A program made the position numbers and the translations under genes. DNA of 64,000 nucleotides from an uncultured Clostridia bacterium (GTDB lineage Bacteria > Bacillota > Clostridia > Oscillospirales > Ruminococcaceae): positions 186,001 to 250,000 of the forward strand of contig CANQCK010000001.1 of the NCBI GenBank assembly GCA_947589185.1. Reading direction: 5' to 3'. A model generated the notes under the pieces. It did no database searches and had not been told where the DNA came from. It saw only the letters and a list, made by a program, of their open reading frames with translations. Positions 42,988 through 50,979 of this stretch are shown piece after piece. How positions within the stretch are numbered: the stretch's first letter is position 1; each line of letters starts with the position of its first letter.

Positions 42988-43473
42988 ATGGATTCTTTGC
43001 TTAAACTTCTTAAAAAGAATGCACGGCTTTCAAATTCAGAACTTGGCGTTATGCTCGGCATCTCTGAACAGGAGGTCGCAGAAAGAATAGAAAAGCTCGA
43101 AAACGATGGAATTATCAAAGGTTACAACACTGTTATAAACGAACAGGCGGCTGCCGACTGCGGTGATTTGGTAACAGCTTATATTGAACTTAAGGTTTCT
43201 CCTAAAGCACAAAGCGGTTTCGATGAAATTGCAAGAACAGTCAGTCAATATGACGAGGTAGAGAATGTCTGGCTTATGTCCGGCGGATACGATCTCGGAA
43301 TCACAATAAAGGGTTCAAACCTTATGGATATTTCACTTTTTGTTGCTCAAAGGCTCGCTCCTCTTGAGGGCGTTTTATCGACCGCAACACATTTTGTATT
43401 AAAGAAATACAAAGACAACGGAATCGACCTTTCCGACAAAATTATAGATGAGAGAGGATTAGTTTCCCCATGA
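42988..43473 (+). CDS. Lrp/AsnC family transcriptional regulator
   Basis: 161 residues: N-terminal AsnC-type HTH (LLKKNARLSNSELGVMLGIS, EKLENDGIIKGY) and C-terminal RAM ligand domain (TAYIELKVSPKAQSGF, VENVWLMSGGYDLGI). TTGGAGG precedes the ATG. Its end overlaps the aminotransferase start by four bases, so it probably senses an amino acid and controls this operon. Confidence 0.9.
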   Translation: MDSLLKLLKKNARLSNSELGVMLGISEQEVAERIEKLENDGIIKGYNTVINEQAAADCGDLVTAYIELKVSPKAQSGFDEIARTVSQYDEVENVWLMSGGYDLGITIKGSNLMDISLFVAQRLAPLEGVLSTATHFVLKKYKDNGIDLSDKIIDERGLVSP

Positions 43474-44648
43474 TAGACTACAGCAAGATAATTAATAAAA
43501 AAACCAGAGAAATGAAGCCCTCCGGCATAAGAAAGTTTTTCGACCTTGCACAGACTATGGAAAACGTCATAGCTCTCGGTGTAGGCGAACCAAACTTTCA
43601 AACACCCTGGCCTATAAGACGTGCGGCAATTACCGCTTTAGAACGTGGCAAGACATTCTATACCGCAAATTCAGGACTTTACAACCTCAGACAATCTATT
43701 TCAGAATATGTTATAGACTATGCAAAAACCGAGTACTCCCCCGATAATGAGATAATCGTCACAGTCGGAGGCTCAGAGGCTATAGACCTTTCTATTCGTG
43801 CTATAGTTGAGCCGGGAGATGAAGTTTTAATCGTCGAACCTTGCTTTGTCTGCTACAGACCGATTGTTGAGCTTTCAGGCGGAATTCCGGTTGTGGTAGA
43901 AACAAAAGCTGAGAACGGTTTTAAGCTGACAGCTAAGGCTCTGAAAGAGAAGATCACAGACAAAACAAAAGCTCTTATACTTCCCTTCCCCAACAACCCG
44001 ACGGGTGCTATAATGACAAAAGAGGATTTAGCACCTATTGCCGAAGTTTTGAGAGATACGAATATTATTGTTTTGTCTGACGAGATTTACTCAGAGCTTA
44101 CTTACGGCAGAAAGCACTGTTCCATAGTTGAATTCGATGGTATGAGAGAAAGAACTATACTTATAAACGGATTTTCAAAAGCGTTTGCTATGACAGGCTG
44201 GCGTCTCGGATTTTTATGTGCACCAAAAGAGCTGGTCAGTCAGATACTTAAAATTCACCAGTACGGAATTATGTCGTCGCCCACAGTCAGCCAGTATGCA
44301 GCAATAGAAGCCCTTAAAAATTGCAGAAGCGACATTGATATGATGGTTGATGAATATAATATGAGACGGCGTTTCTGCGTTCACGGCTTTAACGAGATAG
44401 GTCTCGACTGCTTTGAACCTGAGGGAGCTTTCTATGTATTCCCCTGCATAAAATCAACAGGGCTTTCCAGTCAGGAGTTCTGCGAGAAACTCTTGTATAC
44501 TAAGAATGTAGCCGTTGTTCCGGGTGACGCTTTCGGTGATTGCGGAGAGGGTTTTATAAGGGTTTCTTATGCTTATTCTCTTGAACATTTAAAGAAAGCT
44601 ATCAGAAAAATAGGAGAGTTTGTTCGGGAAATCAAGGAGAACGGTTAG
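43470..44648 (+). CDS. Class I/II pyridoxal phosphate aminotransferase
   Basis: 392 residues of fold type I: GVGEPNFQTPWPIRRAAI, the ANSGLYNLRQSI region, LPFPNNPTGAIMTKEDL, LSDEIYSELTYG and the PLP lysine in INGFSKAFAMTGWRLGF, with the C-terminal arginine in GFIRVSYAYS. Substrate is probably an aromatic or broad amino acid (PatA-like), not decided by sequence. Paired with an Lrp regulator, a common Clostridium arrangement. Confidence 0.9.
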   Translation: MIDYSKIINKKTREMKPSGIRKFFDLAQTMENVIALGVGEPNFQTPWPIRRAAITALERGKTFYTANSGLYNLRQSISEYVIDYAKTEYSPDNEIIVTVGGSEAIDLSIRAIVEPGDEVLIVEPCFVCYRPIVELSGGIPVVVETKAENGFKLTAKALKEKITDKTKALILPFPNNPTGAIMTKEDLAPIAEVLRDTNIIVLSDEIYSELTYGRKHCSIVEFDGMRERTILINGFSKAFAMTGWRLGFLCAPKELVSQILKIHQYGIMSSPTVSQYAAIEALKNCRSDIDMMVDEYNMRRRFCVHGFNEIGLDCFEPEGAFYVFPCIKSTGLSSQEFCEKLLYTKNVAVVPGDAFGDCGEGFIRVSYAYSLEHLKKAIRKIGEFVREIKENG

Positions 44649-45524
44649 ATGCAAAGTATTACTATTAAAGCTCCTGCAAAGATAAATCTCATACTTGATA
44701 TTTTAGGCAAACGAGATGACGGCTACCACAATCTTCGCTCAGTAATGCAAACAATATCAATTTTTGATAATGTTACTTTATCTGTTAAAGGCAAAAAATG
44801 CAGGCTTCCAAACGTCTCTATAACCTGTTCTGAGCCTGAAATTCCAACCGATGAAAGCAACATTGCCTATAAGGCTTGCCGTGCCTATAATAAGGCTTTA
44901 GGTGAAATGCCCTTTGACAGTATAGCTATACATATCGAAAAACACATACCGAGCGGTGCAGGTCTTGCAGGAGGAAGTTCAGACGGAGCGGCAGTACTTA
45001 TCGGGCTTAACAAGCTATGCGGCAGTACTCTGTCAACTGACGAGCTTTGTAAAATCGGTGCTTCAGTCGGAGCTGATGTTCCCTTTTGCATTGCCGGCGG
45101 CACAGCACTTTGCGAGGGTATAGGCGAAAAAATAACCCCTCTAAAATCCCTGCCAGACTGCGAAATTCTTGTTGTAAAGCCTGATATTTCAATTTCAACT
45201 CCTCTTTCTTACAAAAGATTTGATGAACTTAATAACCCAAAACTTTCAGATTTTGATAAATTTATGACCTCGTTAAATTCAGGCGATCTTGCAGCAATTT
45301 CAAAAACACTTTCAAATTCACTGGAAGATGTAACAAACGAAAGAATTATTGAAGATATTAAAAGCGAAATGATTAAATCAGGTGTACTGGGCTCTGTTAT
45401 GACGGGAAGTGGCTCGGCTGTTTTCGGAATATTTGACAATGAAAAGAAAGCTAAATTGTGTGCAGATAAATTCAACGGAAAAATGTTCTGTAGAATATGT
45501 CAGCCCGAAACCAGATACCAGTGA
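44649..45524 (+). CDS. ispE: 4-diphosphocytidyl-2-C-methyl-D-erythritol kinase
   Basis: GHMP kinase of the MEP pathway. 291 residues with APAKINLILDILGKRDDGYH, the phosphate loop PSGAGLAGGSSDGAAVL, GADVPFCIAGGTALCEGIGE and MTGSGSAVFGIF. Its ATG follows the aminotransferase stop without a gap. It is a third MEP gene in this window, far from dxr and ispG. Confidence 0.96.
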   Translation: MQSITIKAPAKINLILDILGKRDDGYHNLRSVMQTISIFDNVTLSVKGKKCRLPNVSITCSEPEIPTDESNIAYKACRAYNKALGEMPFDSIAIHIEKHIPSGAGLAGGSSDGAAVLIGLNKLCGSTLSTDELCKIGASVGADVPFCIAGGTALCEGIGEKITPLKSLPDCEILVVKPDISISTPLSYKRFDELNNPKLSDFDKFMTSLNSGDLAAISKTLSNSLEDVTNERIIEDIKSEMIKSGVLGSVMTGSGSAVFGIFDNEKKAKLCADKFNGKMFCRICQPETRYQ

Positions 45525-45545
45525 CTGATAACTAGATTCATACAA

Positions 45546-45580
45546 AAAGCCAACAGAAAATTCTGTTGGCTTTAACTTTT
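45546..45580. terminator. Bidirectional terminator between convergent genes
   Basis: Perfect 13-base arms AAAGCCAACAGAA/TTCTGTTGGCTTT (45546-45558, 45561-45573), with A-rich and T-rich flanks, between ispE and the secreted protein gene. Confidence 0.85.
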
Positions 45581-45589
45581 ATAATTAAA

Positions 45590-47497
45590 TTATGCTTTAA
45601 CTTCATCCGAATACTTTCCAAAATACTTGTACCCGCTGCTTAATTTGTATGCTCTGATTTTAAACTTATGTTTTTTGTTGTCATAAAAGTTCTTTATATT
45701 AGTCATAACCTTAGATGAAGCAACCGATTTGACCCTAACATAACTGTTGCCCGACTTCATATAAATCTGATATTTTGTCGCTCCGTTCACCGGCTTCCAC
45801 GATAAAGCTACGCTTCCGTCAGAAGCTCTCTTAGCAACGACACCCTTTACCTTTGCAGGTTTTGTAACAGCATATACTTTATTAGATGCTCCGCTGTATA
45901 CGTCAACGCCTGAGATTTTCTTTATCGCTTTTACCGTGAATGAATACGAAGTTCCTTTTTTAAGCTTTTTCAGCGTCGCCGTGTGCTTCTTCCCGGATAC
46001 CGTTTTAATCTTATTGAATGCTCCGCCGTCTGTGCTTGCATAAACTGCATAGCTTTTCGCGCCCTTTGTGCTTGTCCACGACAGCTTTACTGATGTTAAA
46101 GACTTGCTCTGTGATGCCGTCAGATATTTAGGCTTATCAGGTTTTGTGTATGCACTCAATACTGATGAATATTTTCCTACATAGTTCTTTTTGTTTGAAT
46201 TTTTATATGCTCTTACCTTAAACTTATATGCAGACGCCTTGTTAAGTCCCCATACCTTGTATGAATTAGTTTTTAAATCAGAAATTTTAACATATTTTTT
46301 CTTTGCTTTGTCGTATCTGAAAACCCTGTAACCGGTTACATTAGATACCGAATCCCATTTAAGCGTTATTGATTTCTTACTGCTTCCCGACGCCTTTAAA
46401 TTAGCAACTGTGCCCGGCTTAACCGTTACAGTACAAGTATCCTTTACTCCGCTTACTGCTCTAGCAGTTATTGTAACCGTTCCTGCTTTCACTCCCGTTA
46501 CAACTCCGCTGTTTGAAACACTTGCAATCGAATCGTCGCTAGACGTCCAGGTAAGCACATCGTTTGTGTTTACAGGAAGCATTTTTCTTGAAATGTTCTT
46601 ACCCTTTCCAGCAACTACCGTCAGCTTATCACCTATCTGAACATCCGTAGCAAGCGGTTCACCGACAATGAAAAACTCTTTAAAATCACTCTCACTTATC
46701 TCATTAGAATTATTGTAATTTAATATCTGAGCTATATAGTGTCCCATCGGCAGCGTAAGTGCTGTAGCTCCGCCTGAAATATTCGTTGTTGACGAAACTA
46801 GATTACTCTCATTGTATGTACCTGCTGAATTGTATTCGTATATATTTAAAGTGGAACTTACTGTGCCTGAACTTGATGTCCAAGTAAATGTTTTTTCAGT
46901 ATTCTCTAAAGAAGCATAATCAGTTGTAATTAAAGGTTTTTTAGATATTTCTGCTCCGCTGTATCTGAAAAAACTAACGTCTGACTCCAAATTGTTCAAA
47001 TCAACCGTTCTGTTATACTTTGCATAACATCCGTTGCTGTCATACCATGTCCAGTTCTGCTCGAATAGTATAACTTCGGTTCCGTTTATCTGCTTTACAA
47101 TCGCCCAGTGACTTGAGTTTCCGTATATATCGCCTACCTGCGGCGTTCTTACTTTAGTGAAGTACCCCGCATCGCTAAGCGGTGTGCTTCCCGGCCAAAG
47201 ATTGTATACTGTACATCCGTAAACTGCTTTATAGAATTTTGAAACCAACGCCGCACAGCAGTATACGGGATCATCCCACATCTCTGACGCATTGCTGTCG
47301 TTTCTCGGTATGTATATCGCCTTTACTGTCACTCCGTTGAAAGTCATTGAATCTACTACTTGTCCTGCCTTTGATACCACTACTGTAACAGGAGTGGTAA
47401 CCGCATTTGTACTAATCGGTACGGCAAATACCGTCACCATCATTGCAAGCGTGATGCAAAACGCTGCAAAACGCTTGCAAATATTCATTCCTTTCAT
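45590..47497 (-). CDS. Secreted CHAP-like / Ig-like / fibronectin type III surface protein
   Basis: 635 residues: signal peptide (about 1-32), a CHAP-type cysteine peptidase/amidase-like domain (about 65-190; Cys80/81, His130 in GNSSHW, then EQN), a domain rich in beta strands, an Ig-like Big2 domain (about 295-365; LTWTSSDDSIASVSNSG, VTGVKAGTVTITA), and three fibronectin type III repeats to the end (VTGYRVFRYDKAKKKY and similar). The highly basic repeats could bind wall polymers; no LPXTG or membrane anchor is visible. GGAGAG lies before the ATG. Likely a wall-associated hydrolase or adhesin. Confidence 0.82.
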   Translation of the reverse strand: MKGMNICKRFAAFCITLAMMVTVFAVPISTNAVTTPVTVVVSKAGQVVDSMTFNGVTVKAIYIPRNDSNASEMWDDPVYCCAALVSKFYKAVYGCTVYNLWPGSTPLSDAGYFTKVRTPQVGDIYGNSSHWAIVKQINGTEVILFEQNWTWYDSNGCYAKYNRTVDLNNLESDVSFFRYSGAEISKKPLITTDYASLENTEKTFTWTSSSGTVSSTLNIYEYNSAGTYNESNLVSSTTNISGGATALTLPMGHYIAQILNYNNSNEISESDFKEFFIVGEPLATDVQIGDKLTVVAGKGKNISRKMLPVNTNDVLTWTSSDDSIASVSNSGVVTGVKAGTVTITARAVSGVKDTCTVTVKPGTVANLKASGSSKKSITLKWDSVSNVTGYRVFRYDKAKKKYVKISDLKTNSYKVWGLNKASAYKFKVRAYKNSNKKNYVGKYSSVLSAYTKPDKPKYLTASQSKSLTSVKLSWTSTKGAKSYAVYASTDGGAFNKIKTVSGKKHTATLKKLKKGTSYSFTVKAIKKISGVDVYSGASNKVYAVTKPAKVKGVVAKRASDGSVALSWKPVNGATKYQIYMKSGNSYVRVKSVASSKVMTNIKNFYDNKKHKFKIRAYKLSSGYKYFGKYSDEVKA

Positions 47498-47639
47498 ATT
47501 CTCTCCTTACATAACACATAATACACATAGAACTTTAATATTTTTCAGTACCTTTTTATAATAACACATTATTCTACAAAATGCAAGTTTATATTTTTTC
47601 GTATATTTCTAACTTATATTGCATTGCCTCCTACTCAAA

Positions 47640-47795
47640 GTAAAGCCTACCGTTACACAAACGTAAAACCTGCGGCGGCTCGCCATTCACCGTTGTATAG
47701 TTTTCCTTTTAAACAGAGTAACGCCTGACGTTACACAAAGTAATTACATTTTACAATTTACCCAAAGGCAGAGTGCCTGCGGCGGCTCGCCGCTG
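47640..47795. repeat. Palindromic intergenic repeats after glgA
   Basis: CCTACCGTTACACAAACGT, GCGGCGGCTCGCC, TGACGTTACACAAAGTAA and CCAAAGGCAGAGTGCCTGC abut the glgA stop codon. The rest of the gap (47498-47640) is AT-rich without visible features apart from the promoter side of the secreted protein gene. Confidence 0.65.
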
Positions 47796-49220
47796 CTAAA
47801 TGCCTGCATATAAATTATGATAGCTTTCTGCTGACTTCTTCCAGCTGAAATCCTCCTTCATTGCGTGAACAACAAGACGTCCCCAAATCATTTTATTGTC
47901 ATAAAATGCTCTCGCCCTTGCACAGGCGTTAAGCATATCATGTGCATTGTATGTCTTAAATGTAAAGCCGTTGCCTTTGATCTCTCCTAAGTGTGCCTCT
48001 CCTGCATCGGTTATACTGTCCCGAAGTCCTCCTGTTTCCCTCACTATTGGTATTGTTCCGTACCTGAGTGCAATCATTTGGGCTAATCCGCACGGCTCGC
48101 TCTGAGACGGCATTAAAAACATATCAGCTCCTGCGTAGATCCTCTTTGAAAGCTCAGGAATAAAGCCTATCTTTACCCCAACCCTGTCAGGATAACGATA
48201 CGACATCTCTGTGAAAAAATCTTCGTATATTTTCTCGCCGGAACCGAGTATTGCAAATTTATATCCGAGATTTACAATGTCCTCAAAAACATACTTTATA
48301 AGGTCAAGACCTTTATGAGATACAAACCTTGTTACTATTCCTATAATCGGTTCGCTGCCCGGCTTTATACCCATTTCGTCGCAAAGCCTCTTTTTGCATA
48401 CCCTCTTGCCAAACATATCGTTCAAACCGTAGTTCTTTGGTATGACTTTGTCCGTCTCCGGGTCGTATATCTCTCCGTCTATTCCATTTAAAATTCCGCT
48501 TAGCTTATACTGCTTGTTGACAAGTTCTCTGTCCATTCCGTGTGCATACCACGAATCTAAAATCTCCCACGCATAGCTCGGTGATACAGTCGTTACCCTG
48601 TCAGACACCTCTATAGCAGCTTTCATAAAGTTTACATCACCGTCATACTCAAGCAGGTCGGTATGATATAAAGGTATTCCCATTATGTCGTTTATTAGTT
48701 CTAAACCATATTGCCCCTGATATTGTATATTATGAATCGTGAATACCGTCTTTATATCCTCAAACCCAGACTGGTAACGATAAAAAATATCGTAATATAC
48801 AGGTACTAACGCCGTCTGCCAGTCGTTTGCGTTGATTACTTCAGGCTTGAATTCAATATGATGAAGCAACTCAAGTACCGCCCTTGAGAAAAATACAAAT
48901 CTCTCTGCATCATCGTAAAAACCATATAATCCGTTTCTTGCAAAGTAGTATTCATTGTCAAGAAGATAATATGTTACTCCGTTTACCTCCGCTGTGAAAA
49001 CTCCGCAATACTGGTTTCTCCATGCAACAGGTACGGAAAAATTTGTTAAAAATGTCAGCTTATCCATAAGCTCCGGCTTTATAGTTCCGTACTTAGGCAT
49101 AACTACACGGCAGTCGTCGCCTGCTTCATTCAACGCTCTAGGTAAAGAGCCCGCTACGTCCGCTAATCCTCCCGACGCCGCAAAAGGCAAAGCCTCACTC
49201 GCTGTATATAATATTTTCAT
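47796..49220 (-). CDS. glgA: Glycogen synthase (ADP-glucose)
   Basis: GT5 retaining glucosyltransferase that elongates alpha-1,4-glucan. 474 residues; MKILYTASEALPFAASGGLADVAGSLPRAL carries the ADP-glucose-binding SGGLADV, and the C-terminal half has IVTRFVSHKGLDL and PSQSEPCGLAQMIALRYGTIP. CGGAGGA precedes the ATG. It is separated from glgBCD by 1.7 kb of repeats and a regulatory module, although it has the same orientation. Confidence 0.95.
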   Translation of the reverse strand: MKILYTASEALPFAASGGLADVAGSLPRALNEAGDDCRVVMPKYGTIKPELMDKLTFLTNFSVPVAWRNQYCGVFTAEVNGVTYYLLDNEYYFARNGLYGFYDDAERFVFFSRAVLELLHHIEFKPEVINANDWQTALVPVYYDIFYRYQSGFEDIKTVFTIHNIQYQGQYGLELINDIMGIPLYHTDLLEYDGDVNFMKAAIEVSDRVTTVSPSYAWEILDSWYAHGMDRELVNKQYKLSGILNGIDGEIYDPETDKVIPKNYGLNDMFGKRVCKKRLCDEMGIKPGSEPIIGIVTRFVSHKGLDLIKYVFEDIVNLGYKFAILGSGEKIYEDFFTEMSYRYPDRVGVKIGFIPELSKRIYAGADMFLMPSQSEPCGLAQMIALRYGTIPIVRETGGLRDSITDAGEAHLGEIKGNGFTFKTYNAHDMLNACARARAFYDNKMIWGRLVVHAMKEDFSWKKSAESYHNLYAGI

Positions 49221-49262
49221 ATCCTTATCCTCCGTTCTGTACTCAGATGTCTTTGACAGTGC

Positions 49263-49925
49263 CTTGTCATTGTAACACCGCCCTCGATTTTAATCAAGCG
49301 TTAATTATTGCTAATAGAAACAAAATTCAAGAGACAAGAGCTTTCCCTCTTAAAATTAGATTGTTTTTTAGAGCTGAAAATGTATAGCATTTTCAGGTCA
49401 CACCCATTTTCGGAGCGCACTCCGTAATAAAGGGGCTTTTCGCTGACTGCGGTCAGCGACAGAGCTCTGCCCTTGACCCGCCCAACGATGACGTTGGATC
49501 CAGTTCGTGTTTTAACTTTGTTAAATGTAAACACACTGTATCTCACGTTTGTTTTTTGCAAATAGTTCGAACTGCCGTTACACAATATTGCACATTGTTA
49601 ATACTCTCCAAAGGCAGCAGAGCCACCGACGGCTCGTCGGCTTGACCGAAAACTTTTAGTTTTCTTATTAATTGCCTATTGTCAATTATCCACTATTAAT
49701 TATTCAAACCCGCCGTTGCACAAACTATAACATATATCAAACTGCCCAAAGGCGGCATTGCGTGCAGGGGTCGCCCCTGCCGGCTCGTCGGCTTGACCGA
49801 AAACTTTTAGTTTTCTTATCCATTAACCATTATCTAATGTCAATTGTCAATTATCCAATATTAATTATTCCGACCCGCCGTCGCTCAAACTTTATCAAGT
49901 TTTTTTTAGGCGGCAGAGCAACCAG
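49263..49925. repeat. Large block of dispersed repeats, including five-hairpin element copy 2
   Basis: The part 49341-49483 is the second copy of the element at 19.0-19.16 kb (CTGAAAATG/CATTTTCAG and TCGCTGAC/GTCAGCGA hairpins kept; the first two hairpins decayed). Then follow AACGATGACGTTGGATCCAG and two units of the GGCGG family with GACCGAAAACTTTTAGTTTT hairpins at about 49645 and 49795. No gene is supported in this 716-base gap. Confidence 0.8.
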
Positions 49926-49936
49926 CGTCACGCTGG

Positions 49937-50128
49937 TCAATTGTTTTTGTCTCTCTCCATAGTCTCTTTGACCGCCCTGTTTAGAAACTTGTTTAATGTG
50001 CCGTCATATTCCTTTGCGTGTTCTGTGATATTTTCCTTTTCGCCTTTTGGAACTTGCATTTCCAGTCTGTCATAATGATTTTTTTTATACTTACTAGTTG
50101 CTCTTTGTTGAGCCTTGCTTACAGCCAT
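49937..50128 (-). CDS. Ribbon-helix-helix regulator (module 4)
   Basis: 63-residue Arc-type protein: MAVSKAQQRATSKYKKNHYD, strand LEMQVPKGE, helices with DGTLNKFLNRAVKETMERD. It is closest to the second gene of module 2 (18163), including an identical DNA-reading strand LEMQVPKG, so the two probably recognise similar sites. Divergent from two tandem small proteins (copies D and E) and co-directional with the glycogen genes. Confidence 0.83.
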   Translation of the reverse strand: MAVSKAQQRATSKYKKNHYDRLEMQVPKGEKENITEHAKEYDGTLNKFLNRAVKETMERDKNN

Positions 50129-50165
50129 ATTTCATACCTCTATATAAAAATACTTTATTACAAAC

Positions 50166-50207
50166 ATTATATAATATTTGTACACTATGGTCAATATGTA
50201 CAAATAT
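50166..50207. promoter_or_regulatory. Regulator promoter and 11-bp-arm inverted repeat, module 4
   Basis: Minus strand TTGACC (50194-50189), 17-base spacer, TATAAT (50171-50166). The inverted repeat ATATTTGTACA/TGTACAAATAT (50174-50184 and 50197-50207) overlaps the spacer and the -35 box. Confidence 0.72.
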
Positions 50208-50236
50208 AAATACAATATATTTGTTAGTTTTGCCCA

Positions 50237-50297
50237 TTGACTATATAGGTTCGTCCATATATAATAATATCATACTAAACAAAAAGGAAGTGACATA
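50237..50297 (+). promoter_or_regulatory. Promoter of module 4 small genes
   Basis: TTGACT (50237-50242), 17-base spacer, TATAAT (50260-50265), then 32 bases to the ATG. The spacer holds only imperfect symmetry (TATATA and TATATA around a CG core). The ribosome binding site is AAAAAGGAAGTGA. Confidence 0.75.
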
Positions 50298-50555
50298 ATG
50301 AATACTGCAAACAGCAAAATTGATATATTTGATATTGAAGACATCATGCAAAAATCGGAAAACATATCAAGGCTGTCATCAGTTATCGAGTCATATTTGG
50401 ATTACAACCATCAAGATGAACTAAGAGGGGCATTAGCGTGTCTTACAGACAATATGTTCATTTTGAAAGATAAATGCAGAGCACTGTATAATGCCGCATT
50501 CGGCGTACAAACAACCACAGCGAAAGGAAGTGACGTCAACGAGCAAAATGGTTAA
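50298..50555 (+). CDS. Unrecognised module protein (copy D)
   Basis: 85 residues. The core MQKSENISRLSSVIESYLDY then ELRGALACLTDN.FILKDKC follows the module family pattern, with an extra C-terminal tail of about 18 residues after the second helix. It overlaps the next gene by eight bases. The most divergent of the five paralogues. Confidence 0.76.
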   Translation: MNTANSKIDIFDIEDIMQKSENISRLSSVIESYLDYNHQDELRGALACLTDNMFILKDKCRALYNAAFGVQTTTAKGSDVNEQNG

Positions 50556-50769
50556 AGAAATACCATTGTCAGATATTACAGAAATTCAGGCGAAATCTGA
50601 AATAATAGCAGGACTTTCGTCAATATTTGTTGAATTTCTTGACTACACAGATGAAGACAACAGATTTAAAGGAGCGTTTGCGTGTCTTGCTGACGAGGCA
50701 TACAGTCTAAAAAAGCTATGCAGTTCTCTGTGCGGAAGTATATTCGACTGTCATCAAAGCGAAATATAG
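50548..50769 (+). CDS. Unrecognised module protein (copy E)
   Basis: 73 residues from the ATG at 50548 (MVKEIPLSDITEIQAKSE); the core IIAGLSSIFVEFLDY then FKGAFACLADEAYSLKKLC matches copies A-C. The ribosome binding site GGAAGTGA is in place, but the triplet at the position where its paralogues have ATG is ACG (50539); the present ATG is nine bases further on. Translation is probably coupled to copy D, whose end overlaps. Confidence 0.76.
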   Translation: MVKEIPLSDITEIQAKSEIIAGLSSIFVEFLDYTDEDNRFKGAFACLADEAYSLKKLCSSLCGSIFDCHQSEI

Positions 50770-50960
50770 ATGCAAAAGGCAAGAACTAATCTTTCCAACA
50801 AAGCATAAGCCCACCGTTTAAACAAAGTACTAGCCTGCCGTTGTACAAAGTAAATACATTGCACAAACTACCCAAAGGCAGCACTGGATGCAACGTCACC
50901 GTTGCCGGCTCGTCGGCTTGACCGAAAACTTTTAGTTTTCTTATCCATTAACCATTATCT
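50770..50960. repeat. Palindromic intergenic repeats between module 4 and glgD
   Basis: ACTAGCCTGCCGTTGTAC, CCCAAAGGCAGCACTGGATG, CAACGTCACCGTTGCCGGC, GACCGAAAACTTTTAGTTTT and a TTATCCATTAACCATTATC segment reach to within about 20 bases of the glgD stop. Confidence 0.72.
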
Positions 50961-50979
50961 ATTATTAATTGTCAATTAA

